Shown: positions 1 to 12,682, numbered from the stretch's first letter. The stretch: 64,000 nucleotides of DNA from Viscum album (GCA_963277665.1 OY728143.1:541232394-541296393); one strand, 5' to 3'. Numbers and translations are program-made. Notes: a model not told the origin generated them from the sequence alone.

Positions 1-2200
1 AATAAAAATAATTAACAATTATTTTATTTTCTAAAATCACTTTATTTATGAAATTTGTTTTGAAAATTAAAAGGTCACATAAAAACTATAAACAATATAT
101 CTCAATAAAAATAATTATATATTCCTCCCATATTCTAAAATAATAATATTCAATATCCACATACAGGCTAATGAAAGAAACTAATGTCTTGATAAATTTT
201 AGCTTATGAATTATCCAAATACACAACCATTATATTTGAAAAATAAAACATTTGAGATGATTATAATAATTTTATTTCTAATGTATCGTATTTAAAATCC
301 AACAGTATACAACAAAAATCTCATAAATAAGATATTATTCTAAAAAACACTCCCAAATGTTTTCTTAAATATGTTGTCACCCTAACCAAATATGAAATAT
401 AATCGTAAAATCATAATCAAGGATATTAAAATTACATAATTTAAATATTGTATCCCAGTATAAATATATTGTAAAATTATCAATAAAAACAATTGATATA
501 AATCAGTATACAAATATAATCATTATGTAACCGATAATTAGTAATCATTTTATTATGTTATTCCCATATATGTTATTTTAATCTATGTAATTGGATATAT
601 AATTCATAAATCATAATCATTTTATATAAAAAATTTTTTTAACTATAATAATGTTAAATGTTTATAGAACTTTATATTATATATATTTTCCTATATGTTG
701 ATAAATTTTAGACATTTTATTAAGGAAACAATTTTCACAAAAAAATAGACTTAATATTAATCATATAAATTATATATAATGACTTCCAAATTTTATGAAA
801 TTAATTTACAAATGAATAATTAAAAAATAAATGTTTAAAAATATACAACCATTTCCAAAAAAGTTAAATTTTAAAAATTTATTCAAATAATTTAATAAAT
901 AAGTTTATCTCTCATTAAAAAAATATCCTCACTGATCTAAGATACCTAATTAAAAATTCAATTTCATAAATGATAAATTACATAAATGTAAAAATTTATT
1001 GAATTTTAATGTCAATAATCATGTTGAATTGTTATTATGATCAATAGAATTTATATATTACATAAATATTAAAAATAAATGATTTATTTTATATTATTCT
1101 CAACACTCTACACTAATTAATGATATGATATAATAATTATATTAATTAGTAATTATTTCATCATCCTTATATTAATGATATATGAAAATAATTCTAGTAA
1201 TAATGATATATATTCATCCATGGCATGGTTTGAAAGAAATAGATAAGTAATTAAATTACATTGAAAATGATTTAAAGAAATTAATTATCCCTGAAACATT
1301 GTCTACTATGGATTAAATGGACTCTCAAGTGAAATTATATAGTATATATTGTGAGTGTATCAATGTAAAAACAAATGTATATAAAAATAATAATGAAATA
1401 TGTTTCTTGTATAAAATTTTTATCCCATGTTGTTATATTCTTCTACAGCTAACTGTTTATGAATGATTTTCACCCAAAACTAATTTATCACCTTTGTAAA
1501 AACAATATTTCTAAAAACATTTTGCCAAAAACCTCAAATTAATAATTTATCATTAATATATGAGGACTATTAATTCTATTCCATAAGAAAATTTGATGAA
1601 AACATCATTTCGGTATAATTTTTAACAAAAACATAGGGAAATATGTATAATGGATTAAAGGGTTATTAATACTCCCCAATATAAGATGTTCCACTCATGA
1701 GAAAATAATATAGAACCTTATTTTGTTAAATAATGAGTCCTTCACTATCATATTATATTCATGATAACATAATCAATTTATCTCATTATATCATTTTACA
1801 GTTGAATAATATTTAATTTGATGATTTTTCCAAAAAATAATATTTATTATTGATTGATAATGATACCTTCCTAGTATAATATGATGTATATATTTACAAT
1901 GAAATTATATCCCTATTAAATATAAATGATAAATCATGTGAACATAATATATGAGATATAAATCCCAAAAACATGAATCGCCTTCTATTTCAATTCCATT
2001 ATGAATATATTATGTATCACTTATTAATGATTTAAAAATCCATATCTAAATATATTTCTTTTAAATTTTTATTTATTTTAAATATATAGGATCAATATTT
2101 AATATGGTGGACAGTCTGATCGAGGTATATCAATTTTTTGTAGAATTTATTGAAAAGTAGATTTGTAGTAGTAGGTATGCTTTGTTCATAAATATTGGGG
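1..2200. other. AT-rich intergenic DNA, no gene seen
   Basis: The stretch is dominated by A/T runs with stops in every frame. I see no RNA gene, domain motif or clear repeat boundary. It may be older retrotransposon sequence decayed beyond recognition, because the next recognisable piece downstream is a possible integrase remnant. Confidence 0.6.
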
Positions 2201-2204
2201 TAAT

Positions 2205-2345
2205 AATTAGATAATAAAAGGAGTCCAATATATCTAGGGTGGATACAATATAGAGTACTTTATAACAAATGATATGTGATTGGGTTCACTTTAGGAACCT
2301 GTATACTTTTTCTAAAAAATATTTACTTGGGTAAAATGACCAAAC
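2205..2345 (+). pseudogene. Possible Ty3-gypsy integrase C-terminus remnant
   Basis: One frame reads YLGWIQYRVLYNK, a stop, then YVIGFTL and FLKNIYLG. This loosely follows the GPY/F region and the conserved FHVS-LRKYI block of gypsy integrase as seen in element G near 60,140-60,280. The DNA also aligns by eye around AATATATCTAGGG. It lies about 850 bp before an LTR-like start on the same strand, as the fragment at 20,298 does before its LTR. The match is weak and contains a deletion, so chance similarity is possible. Confidence 0.33.
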
Positions 2346-4415
2346 CAAGAAAAATATAACGTATAAACACATTTTGTTTAATACATACATATAAAACATG
2401 AAACCCACTATTTTTATCCACTCATGTTCGGATATAATATGTCATCATAAAATTTTATTTTCATATTTCTCAATGAATCACTAGATATATGGGTACCACT
2501 CTATCTTAATATATTATTTATATACATCATTATTTTACTATTTTATTTTTATTTTCAATATTCATGGCTTTATATATTATTATATGACATTATTTGTGAG
2601 AGATTTTTTCATTTCATAAACATATTTATAATTCCACTATAGTTAAATGTAAGGTGGACAAGATTCTTCCTAATATAATTATATAATGCGATAGTGTTTT
2701 GTGATATACATGACGAACATGAAATGTTAAAATGAACACAGACTATGCCAATAATCGGTTTAATTGATTCTAATAAATAAATTCAAATATAATAAGTCCA
2801 TATTTTTTTCAAGGAATGTTATTTGATATCATTTTTACTAATAATAATTAAATTATAAAATATGATAAAAAAAATAATATGTTATCCTTGAATATGTATA
2901 ACATATTAATTGATAATAGGGAGGTCCTTTATAATTTCCGTATAATAATTCTTCATGATTAGCAGTTTACTATTAGAATGAAAAATTAGGGTGGAAATAC
3001 GGTAGGATATAATTAATTAAAGGGGTTTATGTGTCGGTAACATGAAAAACATACAATATATAAATGTTTTTATTGTAACACCTAAAAATTTTAAAAGTTT
3101 AATATGATATTCAATAGCATAAATGAAACATAATAAAAATTACTAAAAAATTAAAAAATCAAAGAAAATTAAAATATATATATATTATTTTAAATAAATT
3201 TTTATATTTTATAGCTTATAATATATGAATTTTGGGGTTTATGATGCATTAGAAACAATAATTTCATTCTTCAATGTCATGTATTACACACAAGACTGGA
3301 TTTTATCGAATACAACTAATATTAATATTTAAAATGAAAACTATCAAGATAACATTAAATTGGTGTTTATGAATAATATTAAATATCTTCATAACATATA
3401 TTTTTTAATTAATTATTCACCAATTAATTAACAGTGAATATAAAAACCAACTAAATATAATAGAATTTTTATTATAAAACGTATTATAACACACCAATGG
3501 TATGTTATCTTAATAAATTATAATAATTACTCTTACTAAATAATATTAATGAGATATATATTGTATATTTAATAAATATTTTGTCACATATACAATATAT
3601 AATATATGAAGAATATAAGAACAAATCAAATTTTAGCCCTAAAATCATGAATAATTCAATTTTTTGTTTTTCGTCCATTTAATAGGGAATTTATTATAAA
3701 AATAAAATATGAAATATTTATATATTTTATATGAAAAAAAAACATATTTTTGAAATAATATGGAAATAATTATCTAGGGGAGAAATTTTTTAATTTTTTT
3801 AATTTTTAATTTTTTTAATAAATTGTAAAAAAACATTGAATTTTAATTGAAAATTGAATTTTCATATATATATATATATATTTTATACTAATAAAAAGTA
3901 TTTTTAAAAAATTTCAAATTAATATTAAACCACTTAAATATCCAATAAGAATTATTAGGTCATTAGAAAAAAAAATTATATTGAGTTTAGATTTAAAATT
4001 TTTTGAACATTTGAAATTTTTTATTTTAAAACATGATTTCTTTCACTTTATTATGATTATATTTTTATTATATTTTCAAAAAAAAATTTGGATGAATTTG
4101 GATAAATTGGTTCCATATTTCAATTAATAATAATTTTATTTTTATAATAAGTTTAATTTTTGTTTACCAAACAGATTAATGAAACATGTATGTTTAATTA
4201 TATTGATTAAGTGAAAAAACGATTTCATTTAGTGGTTTTACTTATAATATATAGTTTATGAATGACACAAAGTTTTCTAAAATCCATTTCTATACATATC
4301 TTGACCGTTACACCACTTTTATTTAGTATAGTGTGTTATGTGATCCTATTTTTATATCAAAATGACAGTACCATATCTTCCTTTCAAAAATTCAAAGTAT
4401 GTCATCTCACTCTGT

Positions 4416-4422
4416 TATAAAT
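4416..4422 (+). promoter_or_regulatory. TATA-like box of L1
   Basis: TATAAAT is followed by the C-rich stretch GGACACCCTTATCCCCC. Its distance from the LTR start (about 1.34 kb) and to the first module (about 355 bp) parallels the TATA boxes of the other LTRs. Confidence 0.4.
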
Positions 4423-5329
4423 GGACACCCTTATCCCCCTACTTCACACATATCAAAACAATTTGGTTGAAGAAATACATTCTATAATCTGTCACTAAAT
4501 TCATTACCTTCATTCTATAAGCTTTATCTTATCCATATACCAAATATTTTATGTAATTTGTTCTAAATTAATTACGGTACTATAAGAACATGTAATATTT
4601 TTTCTAAATATTGTTTTTATTTTATTACTATATGCAAAAGCTTTATATATTACTATATATTTGTTAAATAATAAACTCGTTTTATGCAACAAAATTTTTC
4701 ATTTTTATTTTAATGTTATATCCTAGAAACTCACACACACACCATTCATTTGAGTTAAGAAGTCCCAATTTTTGTGTATAATAGACCACCGACTCACGAA
4801 AAGAAATCATTCATTTATAAATTAATAACATTCAATTTTTCAAATAATGATGAAAAAAAATTATATATATTTTATATGATATTTTTTATTTGTTTTAATA
4901 TTATGTAGTTATTTAATAATAGAAAAAATAATTTTTTATGCTTGGTTGAAATATAATATTGACACTCATGTATGCATCAGTCTACCACCACATGATGATT
5001 TTTGATTTATTACCACATTAGATGGAATCCTTTAATTATAGGTTTACTAAACATATGGGATATAAATAACATAATAATGACACTCGTATGATTATATATT
5101 TATACAATTTAATTTTTTGTCTTTCAATAAAAAATTAAAATGGAAATAGAGTTCAGGTGTATGTATATTCTACAATATCAAAATTTATGTATTTTATTTT
5201 ATATCACAAAATATTATGTATAAATAAAAACACATATAAAATGAATATATATGAAATAGAAAAATAGTTTTTAAATTTCTAGATTAATTAAATAATAATA
5301 TATGTAAATGGAACAAAAAATAAGAAGTC

Positions 5330-5334
5330 AAAAC
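5330..5334. repeat. Target-site duplication, left copy (element A)
   Basis: AAAAC immediately flanks the 3' LTR of element A and is repeated exactly at 14,443-14,447. A 5-bp direct repeat is the expected footprint of a Ty3-gypsy integrase. It shows that the whole chimeric element entered as one unit. Confidence 0.85.
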
Positions 5335-6960
5335 TATAACGACCCATACATTATATACATGGTTAATACTTCAAAATTGAAGCATACTTATTACAATATA
5401 TAACAAAACCATGAAAGGACCGTATAGGTATAGTGTCTTTAGAAAATGGGAAACATAAACAACTGGTTCATAAAGCATCTACACTATCTCCCATTTATTT
5501 CATCATTTCTATAGTCCCTTTTGGCATATCATACTTAATAACCTTTTTCCTGACCTAGGGAAATAAAACATACAAAAGGGTGATATCAAATGATCAGTAA
5601 GGGTAAACAATAGATATATCAATCACATCAATTTTATAAGAACATAGCATTTTGGAAATCCTACCCTGCAAAAGAGATCATAATTTCATAACATGGGATA
5701 AATCATGGTAGTGAAATGTAATCCCAAATCTTAACATAAAACATGAAACTTTTTGTCGTACACACATAATGATATAGAATCATTTCTTATTAGTCAAGAC
5801 CCATAGCCAAGACAATATTAGTGGAAAAGGTCCATTTTTGAACAGAGTTCACTCCTCATTTCAGTCATGTTTCACTGAACCGGTTTAACCAGCTGTTCCA
5901 GCCTTGTCTATCTCATGAGATATAAAATCTTTGCCCAATTCATTGGAGGGAGACATAGGTCCCACTCATCTCATAATGATACCATTCTAATGTGTGCCAC
6001 AAAATCATAAACCATACATCATAGCATAACCAATGTAATAAAAATGGGATTCTTAAACATCGTGACATCATAAAACAATTCATATAAGATAACGGAATTC
6101 CTATAAATAATTCTATCACAACATAATCAAATCAATGTAATAATAGGGACAAAAATAGAACCCTTTATTATCATATATGGAAAATAATTTTGATAAAACA
6201 CTTGAACTCCATTCTTGAGAAAAATATCCTTTTTAATTCAAAAACACTTTTACATTTTTAACATGTCATACAATTCTAAACTAAAATAAGTTGATTAAAA
6301 ATAAACATGAAAACTTGTAAATTATGCTTCTTGGAAATAATGTTTTAAAAATCCATTCATGTCGTATAAGTTTAAAAAACATTCTTCTCGTACTTTTGTC
6401 CGAAATGCCAAAAAGTACCTCGTACGAAAAACGACAAAAGATTCCTTTCATATCATTTACTAAAAAATAACTGAAGGGTAAAATTGGATTTAAAAAAATG
6501 TAGGTGGATGGAAATAATATTACATATTGAGGAAACATGGATGTGGATGATAAAATACACCCTAGTAAATTCCAATGTATAAACAATCTCAGATAAAAAT
6601 GAGATTGTGATATTTGCCTTACCTCATGTCTGATATAATTTGTACGTGTCCGAACCTCCTGGATAATGATTTAAATAATGTCATTCACTTTTTACAGAAT
6701 CATATTCATTGTTATGATTCCATATGTGGTCATATTCATAGCTTCTTATTAGTAATATTTCATTACTACTTGTTATTCAGGTGTATATTACATTTTTGTT
6801 CTTATGCGTGTTTTGTCGAATAAATACTAATTACTCTTTATAGGATATAGATAAATAATTTACATAATGGTATTATTTTAATATATATCGTATTAATTCA
6901 TTCAATTCATTTATATAATCATTATTCAATGAAGATCATATAGAACAAGTCGTATCACAT

Positions 6961-7182
6961 CGTGGAGATGGTAGGCCGTACGTACGCATGAGCGATTATA
7001 TCATTCCCATGATCGTGGAATTGTATTGAAGTGTATGTATACTATTTCAGAATTAATGTCACTTGAAAATAATCATATATAGTTATTCATTACACCATTA
7101 TACCATTCCAAGTAAGGTGGTGGTGGAAAACAGATTACACCACGGCGTGAAGACGGTATTCCGTACGTACGCACGTGCGGTG
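6961..7182 (-). repeat. Paired CpG-rich modules in LTR
   Basis: Two copies of a module containing CCGTACGTACGC (6,976-6,987 and 7,161-7,172, 185 bp apart) lie next to an inverted CACG..CGTG motif and a CGGTATTCCG-like motif. They are the most CpG-rich parts of an otherwise AT-rich LTR. The promoter-proximal copy lies about 350 bp downstream of the TATA box on the minus strand, so both would be in the transcribed part. Their role is unknown. Confidence 0.7.
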
Positions 7183-7517
7183 ATTTCATTTTCCGTAGGA
7201 TCGATAAGAGGGGAAATCGGGTTGTTTCATATTTATAATAACATATAAGTATATGATGGATACTTATTTTATTACCTCGTAATGAAACTACTAAAGAAGA
7301 TGGAGTAGAAGAAGAATGGAACTTGAAGAAAATGTTAGAAGGTATTACCTCTTTCTCGAATTGCCTCCTTTAAACATTCTTTTAAGGAACTAGAGTTGGA
7401 CTTTTGATAAGACCAGTACCTCTAGTAGGTTTCTAAGGAAGTGTGTAAGTTAAATGGTCTGGGTTTGGCTGAGCTTTAATGCTCAAATTGGTGTGAGTAA
7501 AAGAGGGATGAGGTGCC

Positions 7518-7525
7518 CTTTTATA
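7518..7525 (-). promoter_or_regulatory. LTR TATA box (element A, 3' LTR)
   Basis: TATAAAAG on the minus strand sits in a conserved context, AGGTGCCCCTCTCCTCCC upstream and CACCTC downstream. The same arrangement is present in all the younger LTRs of the window, which supports a Pol II core promoter. Confidence 0.65.
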
Positions 7526-8949
7526 AGGGAGGAGAGGGGCACCTTTGGAAAGTGTAGAAATATTATCTTATTATAAACTTATCTTCGGTTTCAAAAGGTC
7601 CAAAAATCATTAAATATGAAGATAAGATGACTCACAGTCGAAATAAAATAATCCAATCAGAGTTGGACATGTTTTGGAAAATATTTTAATCATTATAATC
7701 TTATTTATTTAAATCATTTATTAATGAGGTAAATACATCATCATTATTGTCTCATAAATACATTAATTTATTTGGTGTCTAACAATTATAAAAAGGAATA
7801 TCATTATGTATTAAATAATTTTATATTTCCAATGAATTATTATAGTCGAAAATATAATTTATATAACCCATAATAAATAATAATTACTAAAAGATTTTTG
7901 TTAATGTCAATTTTGTCTTTACATTAAATTAATTAATCCAAATTGTCATTGTCACTACCATGTGGCTCAATGGGGTCCAAAAATCGTCCCAAGGATGCCC
8001 ATGATCGGCTACTACTAATCGAATAATGTTAGAACAAGTGTCATGGTAATTTTGAGTTATTATAGTATTCTTTTAACATTGAATTACCCTATTTACCTTT
8101 AATCGTAGTAATTAAAAATTACCATAGTTACTATTCATAATATCAAAAAAATAAAAGTAACCTATTAAAATAATTTTTGACCCACTGATTCCAAATATGG
8201 AATCCATTTTTCAAAATTCAAATCACTGATGTTGCAGTAATTAATTTAAAATTAATCCCATTGTTAAGAAAACTGGTTTTAAAAGTTAAAACATTGCTAA
8301 AGATTGAAATGTTTTTACATATGAATTCAAAATAAAATTAATTCTAATGACATACATTATATTAAACGGTAAAAATATATTCTATTTATACTTTAAAAAC
8401 ATTCAATATTATAATTTAACCATATAAAGTATTGTGATGAAAAAAGATGTTTTTAATTAAAATATATCATGTTTTTACTATTCATTAAAATATGAAAGTG
8501 AGCTGTATAATATGAAAAATTTATCCAAAGTAAATTTTTATATCTTGATTCTAAAGAAGAATTTTATTTTTTCAATTTGAACTTATAAACTTTTCAAAAA
8601 CTAGATTTAATGTGGGTGTGCCATCAAAAGGCAGTAAAACTGCATTTTTTGAAATATACTTATTTTATCCAATAAATAGATTTTGTTTTCATACCTCATT
8701 CTAGAAAATGTATAAGATGAATTAAAATGTTATAAAATTCATAATTCAGTTAATACTATTCATAATGGTTAATATTATAATATATCTTTTTTAGTGAAAC
8801 TCATTTATTGCGTACGACACAAGTTATCAAGGAAGGCCGTGGTTGCTTGTAAAGCAAGCCAAGATAGTGTTCTGTGTAGTGAAAGATTAATTTGATGATT
8901 AATATAACATAAAAACAAAATATTTCTCATAAAAGTCTCTGGTGATATA

Positions 8950-8966
8950 TTCTACCCCCCTTAAAA
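8950..8966 (-). other. Polypurine tract of element A
   Basis: The minus strand reads TTTTAAGGGGGGTAGAA directly before the 3' LTR. Element G has the equivalent tract at 60,515-60,530. It is the expected primer for plus-strand DNA synthesis. Confidence 0.75.
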
Positions 8967-8988
8967 TGAATTTCGCCGCCGACATTCT

Positions 8989-10570
8989 TCACTTTGTAAA
9001 AAACAGATGAGGATACCTGTCCCTCATCATACCCTCATGTTCCCATATAGCTTCTTCTAATTGGTGGTTCCTCCATAAAACTTCCACCAAGTGAGTGGTC
9101 TTGTTCCGTAGGACTTGTTCAATACGATCCAGAATCTCTATCGGCTATTCTTCATAATAAAGATCTTGTTCCAGCGGTACAACTTCTAAGCTGAGTACAT
9201 GTGAAGGATCAGGTATGTAATTTCTCAAGAGAGATACATGGAACACATTTTGAACTTGATAGAGATTTGGTGGAAGCGCCAATCAGTAAGCTACCTTCCC
9301 AACACGATCCAGAATTTCAAAATGACGGATATATTTGGGGCTCAACGTTCCCTTCTTTCCAAATCTCATTACTCTTTTCCAAGGAGATATTCGTAAGAAC
9401 ACTTTATCACCAACTTCAAACACTAGGTATTTTCTTCGGTCGTCGACAAAAACTTTTTGTTGACTCTGAGCTTCTGTTATGTGTTGTTTAATAGATCTGA
9501 CCTTTTCTTCCATATCATCGACAAGATCAGGTCCTAATAGCTTTCTTTCCCCTACTTCATCCCAGCAAGTTGGAGTCCTGTAATTTTTTCCATAGAGAGC
9601 TTCATAAGGAGACATCTGAATACTGGGGTGAAAGATATTATTATAAGAAAATTACACCAAAGGAAGGTGCTGATCCCATCCACCTTTGAAATCCATATAG
9701 CAAACTCTCAACTTTTCTTCTAGAGTTTGAATTGTCCTCTCAGACTGACCGTCTGTCTGAGGATGATACGCAGTGCTGAAACTCAACGCGGTATCTAGAG
9801 TATGCTGATGCTTTTGCCAAAACTTTGAGGTAAACCTCGGATCCCAATCAGATATAATAGAAAGTGGTACTCCATGCAATCTTACCACTTACTTTACATA
9901 TATCATGGCAAGATGATCTAGAGAGAAATCATCTCTAATATAAATGAAGTGTGCAGACTTTGTAAGATGATCAACTATGAAACAGATAGCATTATTGCCT
10001 TTGGATGTTTCTGGATGTCCAGTGACAAAGTACATAGTGATGTTTTCCCATTTCCATTCAGGTATGGGTAATGGTTGTAACATCCCCTTATACTTCTATC
10101 TCTCAACTTTAACTTGCTGAAAAACCAAGCATCAAGAGACATATTTAGCAACATCTATTTTCATGCCATCCCACCAGAAGTACTCTTTCAAATCCATATA
10201 CATCTTCGTGCTTCCATGATGAATAGAGAATGAAGAACTATGAGCCTCATACAGCAACTACTTCATTAATTAGGGGATGGGAGGAACACAAACCCGATTC
10301 CTGAACTTTATTATCCCATCACAATCAAGGTTGAATTCAGTAACATTTCTCACCTTCTTTTTTAACTCGACAACTTCTTTCTGCGCCTCTTTAATCTTCA
10401 CATGTATAGATGGTTGAAAATTCATTTGAGAAAGATACGATTTTATCTCTTTCATTATAATTCCAAGATCCATCCTTTGTAAATCCATAAATGTTGGATC
10501 TTTTGTGATCCTCATCATGGATAAGCTAGCATGGTCTTGTCGACTTAATGCATCAGCCACGTTGTTTTCT
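8989..10570 (-). pseudogene. Gypsy pol fragment: RNase H end and integrase (element A)
   Basis: The fragment begins on the minus strand at the GKENNVADALSRQ motif that ends RNase H in chromoviruses. It continues through the integrase zinc finger (damaged), the catalytic core (first Asp in the TMYFVTG block, second in [11 protein letters not shown], Glu in DGQSERT), the GPY/F-like FEILDRVGKVAY block, and a C-terminal tail ending RYPHLF. All pieces lie in one reading frame with at least seven in-frame stops (for example at 10,270, 9,889, 9,652 and 9,283) and no obvious frameshift. Several stops correspond to CGA to TGA or CAG to TAG, others to GAA to TAA. The upstream pol part was replaced by Cassandra sequence. 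Confidence 0.85.
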
Positions 10571-10636
10571 TTCCCAGAAGGTCACCTATCCTAATCAGTA
10601 CTCGAGGCCAAGCACGCTTAACTATGGAGTTCTAAT
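10571..10636 (-). pseudogene. 5S rRNA-like segment (about nt 41-105 of 5S)
   Basis: The minus strand reads AGAACTCCATAGTTAAGCG, then TGCTTGG, then GGATAGGTGACCTTCTGGGA. This follows the middle and 3' part of plant 5S rRNA, including the region of the internal Pol III promoter (A box, intermediate element, C box). The 5' third of 5S and the last nucleotides are missing, so it is not a 5S gene. Cassandra TRIM elements carry such a 5S segment in each LTR. At its 3' end it runs without a break into gypsy RNase H sequence at CTGGGAAAG. Confidence 0.8.
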
Positions 10637-10816
10637 TAGGTAGGCTCCCGAAAAGGAAAGTTCACCTTGTTGACATGAGTCATATCATTTAGTCTTTTAA
10701 CCCTTTATCATTCGGGGATGTTACAATCACCCCCCCCCCCTTTAAAGCACAATGACCTCATTGTGGGCCGTACATCCCAACCCATGCAATGTACCGCACT
10801 TAAGGTTGGGTACCAC

Positions 10817-10827
10817 CTCTGATACCA
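10817..10827 (-). other. Primer binding site, initiator tRNA-Met
   Basis: The minus strand reads TGGTATCAGAG two bases after the 5' LTR end. It is complementary to the 3' end of plant initiator tRNA-Met, the usual primer for both gypsy elements and Cassandra. It is therefore the natural point of homology between the two parents of this chimera. Confidence 0.8.
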
Positions 10828-12456
10828 AATGTAATGACCCATACATTACATACATGATTAATACATCAAAATTAAAGCATACATATTAAAACATATTACA
10901 AAACAATGAAAGGACCGTATAGGAATAGTGTCTTTAGAAACTGGGAAACATAAACAATTGGTTCATAATGTATCTACATTGTCCCCCATTTATTTCATCA
11001 CATATATAGTCCCTTTTTGGAATATCTTACATAATAAACTACTTCCTTACATGGAGAAATAAAACATACAAAAGGGTGAGATCATATGCTCAATAAGGTT
11101 AAACAAAAGAAATATCAATCACATCAAATTTATAAGAACATAACATTTTGGAATGCTTACCCTGCAAAAGTGTTCATAATTTCATTACATGAGATAAATC
11201 ATGGTAGTGAAATGTAATCCAAATAATCATAACATAAAACATGAATCTTTGTGGCATACACACATAATCATAGAGAATCATTTCTTATTAGTCAAGACTC
11301 ATATCCAAGACTATCTTAGTGGACAAAGTCCATTTCTGAACCGAGTTCAATCCTCGTTTCAGTCATGTTTCATTGAACCGGTATAACCTGTCGTTCCAGC
11401 CATGTCTATCTATTGAGATATAAAATCTTTACCCACTGCATTGGAGGGATATATAGGTCCCACCCATCTCATAATGATACCATTATTATGTGTTCCACAA
11501 AATCATAAACCATACATCATAGCATAACCCATGTAATAAAAATGGGATTCTTAAACATCGTGACAACATAAAACAATTCATATAAGATGAAGGAATTCAA
11601 AAAAATAATTACATCACAACATAATCAAATCAATGTAATAATAGGGATAAAATAATAACCCTTTATTATCATAGATGGAAAATAATTTTAATAAAACACT
11701 TGAACTCCATTCTAGAGGAAAATATCATTTCTACTTCAAAAACACTTTTACATTCTTAACATGTCATAAAATTCTAAACTAAAGGTAGTTGATTAAATAT
11801 AAACTTGAAATCATGTAAAGGTAGCTTTTTGGAAATAATGTTTCAAAAATCCATTCATTTCGTATTAGTTAATAAACATTCTTCTCGTACTTTTGTCGGA
11901 AAAGTCAAAAAGTACCACATACGAAAAACCACAAATGATTCCATTCATATCATTTACTAAAAACTCACCGAAGGGTAAAATTGGATTTAAACAATTGTAG
12001 GTGGATGGAAATAATAATACATATTGAGGAAATATGGATCTGGATGATAAAATACACCCCAGTAAATTCCAAAGTATAAACAATCTCAGATAAAAAGGAG
12101 ATTGTGATATTTGCCTTACCTTAGGTCTGATATACTTTGTACGTGTCCGAACCTCCTGTATAATGATTTAAATAATTTCACTGACTTATTACAGAATCAT
12201 ATTCATTTTTATAATACCATATATGTTCATATTCCTAGCTTCATATTAGTAATATTTCATTACTACTTGTTATTCGGGTGTTTATTACTTTTTTGTTCTT
12301 ATGCGTGTTTTGTCGAATAAATTCTTATTACTCTTTATAGGATATAGATAAAATATTTAAAGAATGGTATTAGTGTAATATATATCATATTCATTCATTA
12401 AATTATATTATATAATCATTATTCAAAGAATATCATATAGAACGAGTCACATCACA

Positions 12457-12682
12457 TCGTGGAGAAGGTAGGCCGTACGTACGCACGAGCGATGATATCG
12501 TTTCCATGATAGTAGAGTTTTATTGAAGTGTATGTATAATATTTCAGAATCAATATAACATTACTATAATCATATATTGTTATTATTTACACCATTATAC
12601 CCATCAAAGTAAGGTGGTGGTGGAAAACAGATTACACCACGGTGTGGGGACGGTATTCCCTACGTACGCATGCGCGGTGATT
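12457..12682 (-). repeat. Paired CpG-rich modules in LTR
   Basis: Two copies centred on the CGTACGTACGC-type core (12,473-12,484 and a one-base variant at 12,658-12,669) lie 185 bp apart, the same spacing as in the 3' LTR of this element. Confidence 0.7.

Larger units (their letters stand above)
3074..5334 (+). repeat. Old LTR-like block L1, left part
   Basis: The block begins TGTAACACCT, the start seen in other LTRs of the window. A TATA-like box lies at 4,416 (about 1,340 bp in), and two degenerate copies of the module found in all the gypsy LTRs lie at 4,773-4,800 and 4,967-4,997, 195 bp apart. It is interrupted at 5,335 by the insertion of element A; any remaining part should resume at 14,448. 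The sequence is very diverged and I assign it by layout rather than by high identity. Confidence 0.5.
5335..8949 (-). repeat. 3' LTR of element A
   Basis: The LTR is 3,615 bp and matches 10,830-14,442 over its whole length with scattered substitutions and small indels. It is related to the LTRs of element G in opposite orientation. On the minus strand it starts TATATCACC (decayed TGTAACACC) and ends in TATA, decayed from ...TTACA. Short open frames inside it, such as 6,281-6,586, recur in the other LTRs only because the DNA is homologous; I see no protein family in them. Confidence 0.85.
10571..10829 (-). mobile_element. Cassandra-type TRIM fragment inside element A
   Basis: Reading the minus strand, the order is PBS TGGTATCAGAG, a short non-coding region, a tract of 11 G at 10,730-10,740, TGATTG, then TGTAACATCCCCG (a new LTR start at 10,725) and about 150 bp of LTR down to the 5S-like segment. 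PBS, internal region, G-rich tract and LTR with 5S is the order described for Cassandra, a non-coding TRIM. The 5' LTR of Cassandra and the end of its 3' LTR are missing and are replaced by gypsy sequence on both sides. I name the family from the 5S-in-LTR layout, not from a database match. Confidence 0.72.

Noticed and set aside
10571..10636. A functional 5S rRNA gene
   Set aside because: Only the middle and 3' part matches, the 5' third is absent, several positions differ, and it runs directly into gypsy pol. A Cassandra-derived fragment explains it better.
10730..10740. Run of 11 C as an assembly artefact
   Set aside because: It may vary in length, but on the minus strand it sits exactly where a Cassandra polypurine tract is expected, before TGTAACATCC, so I treat it as real.
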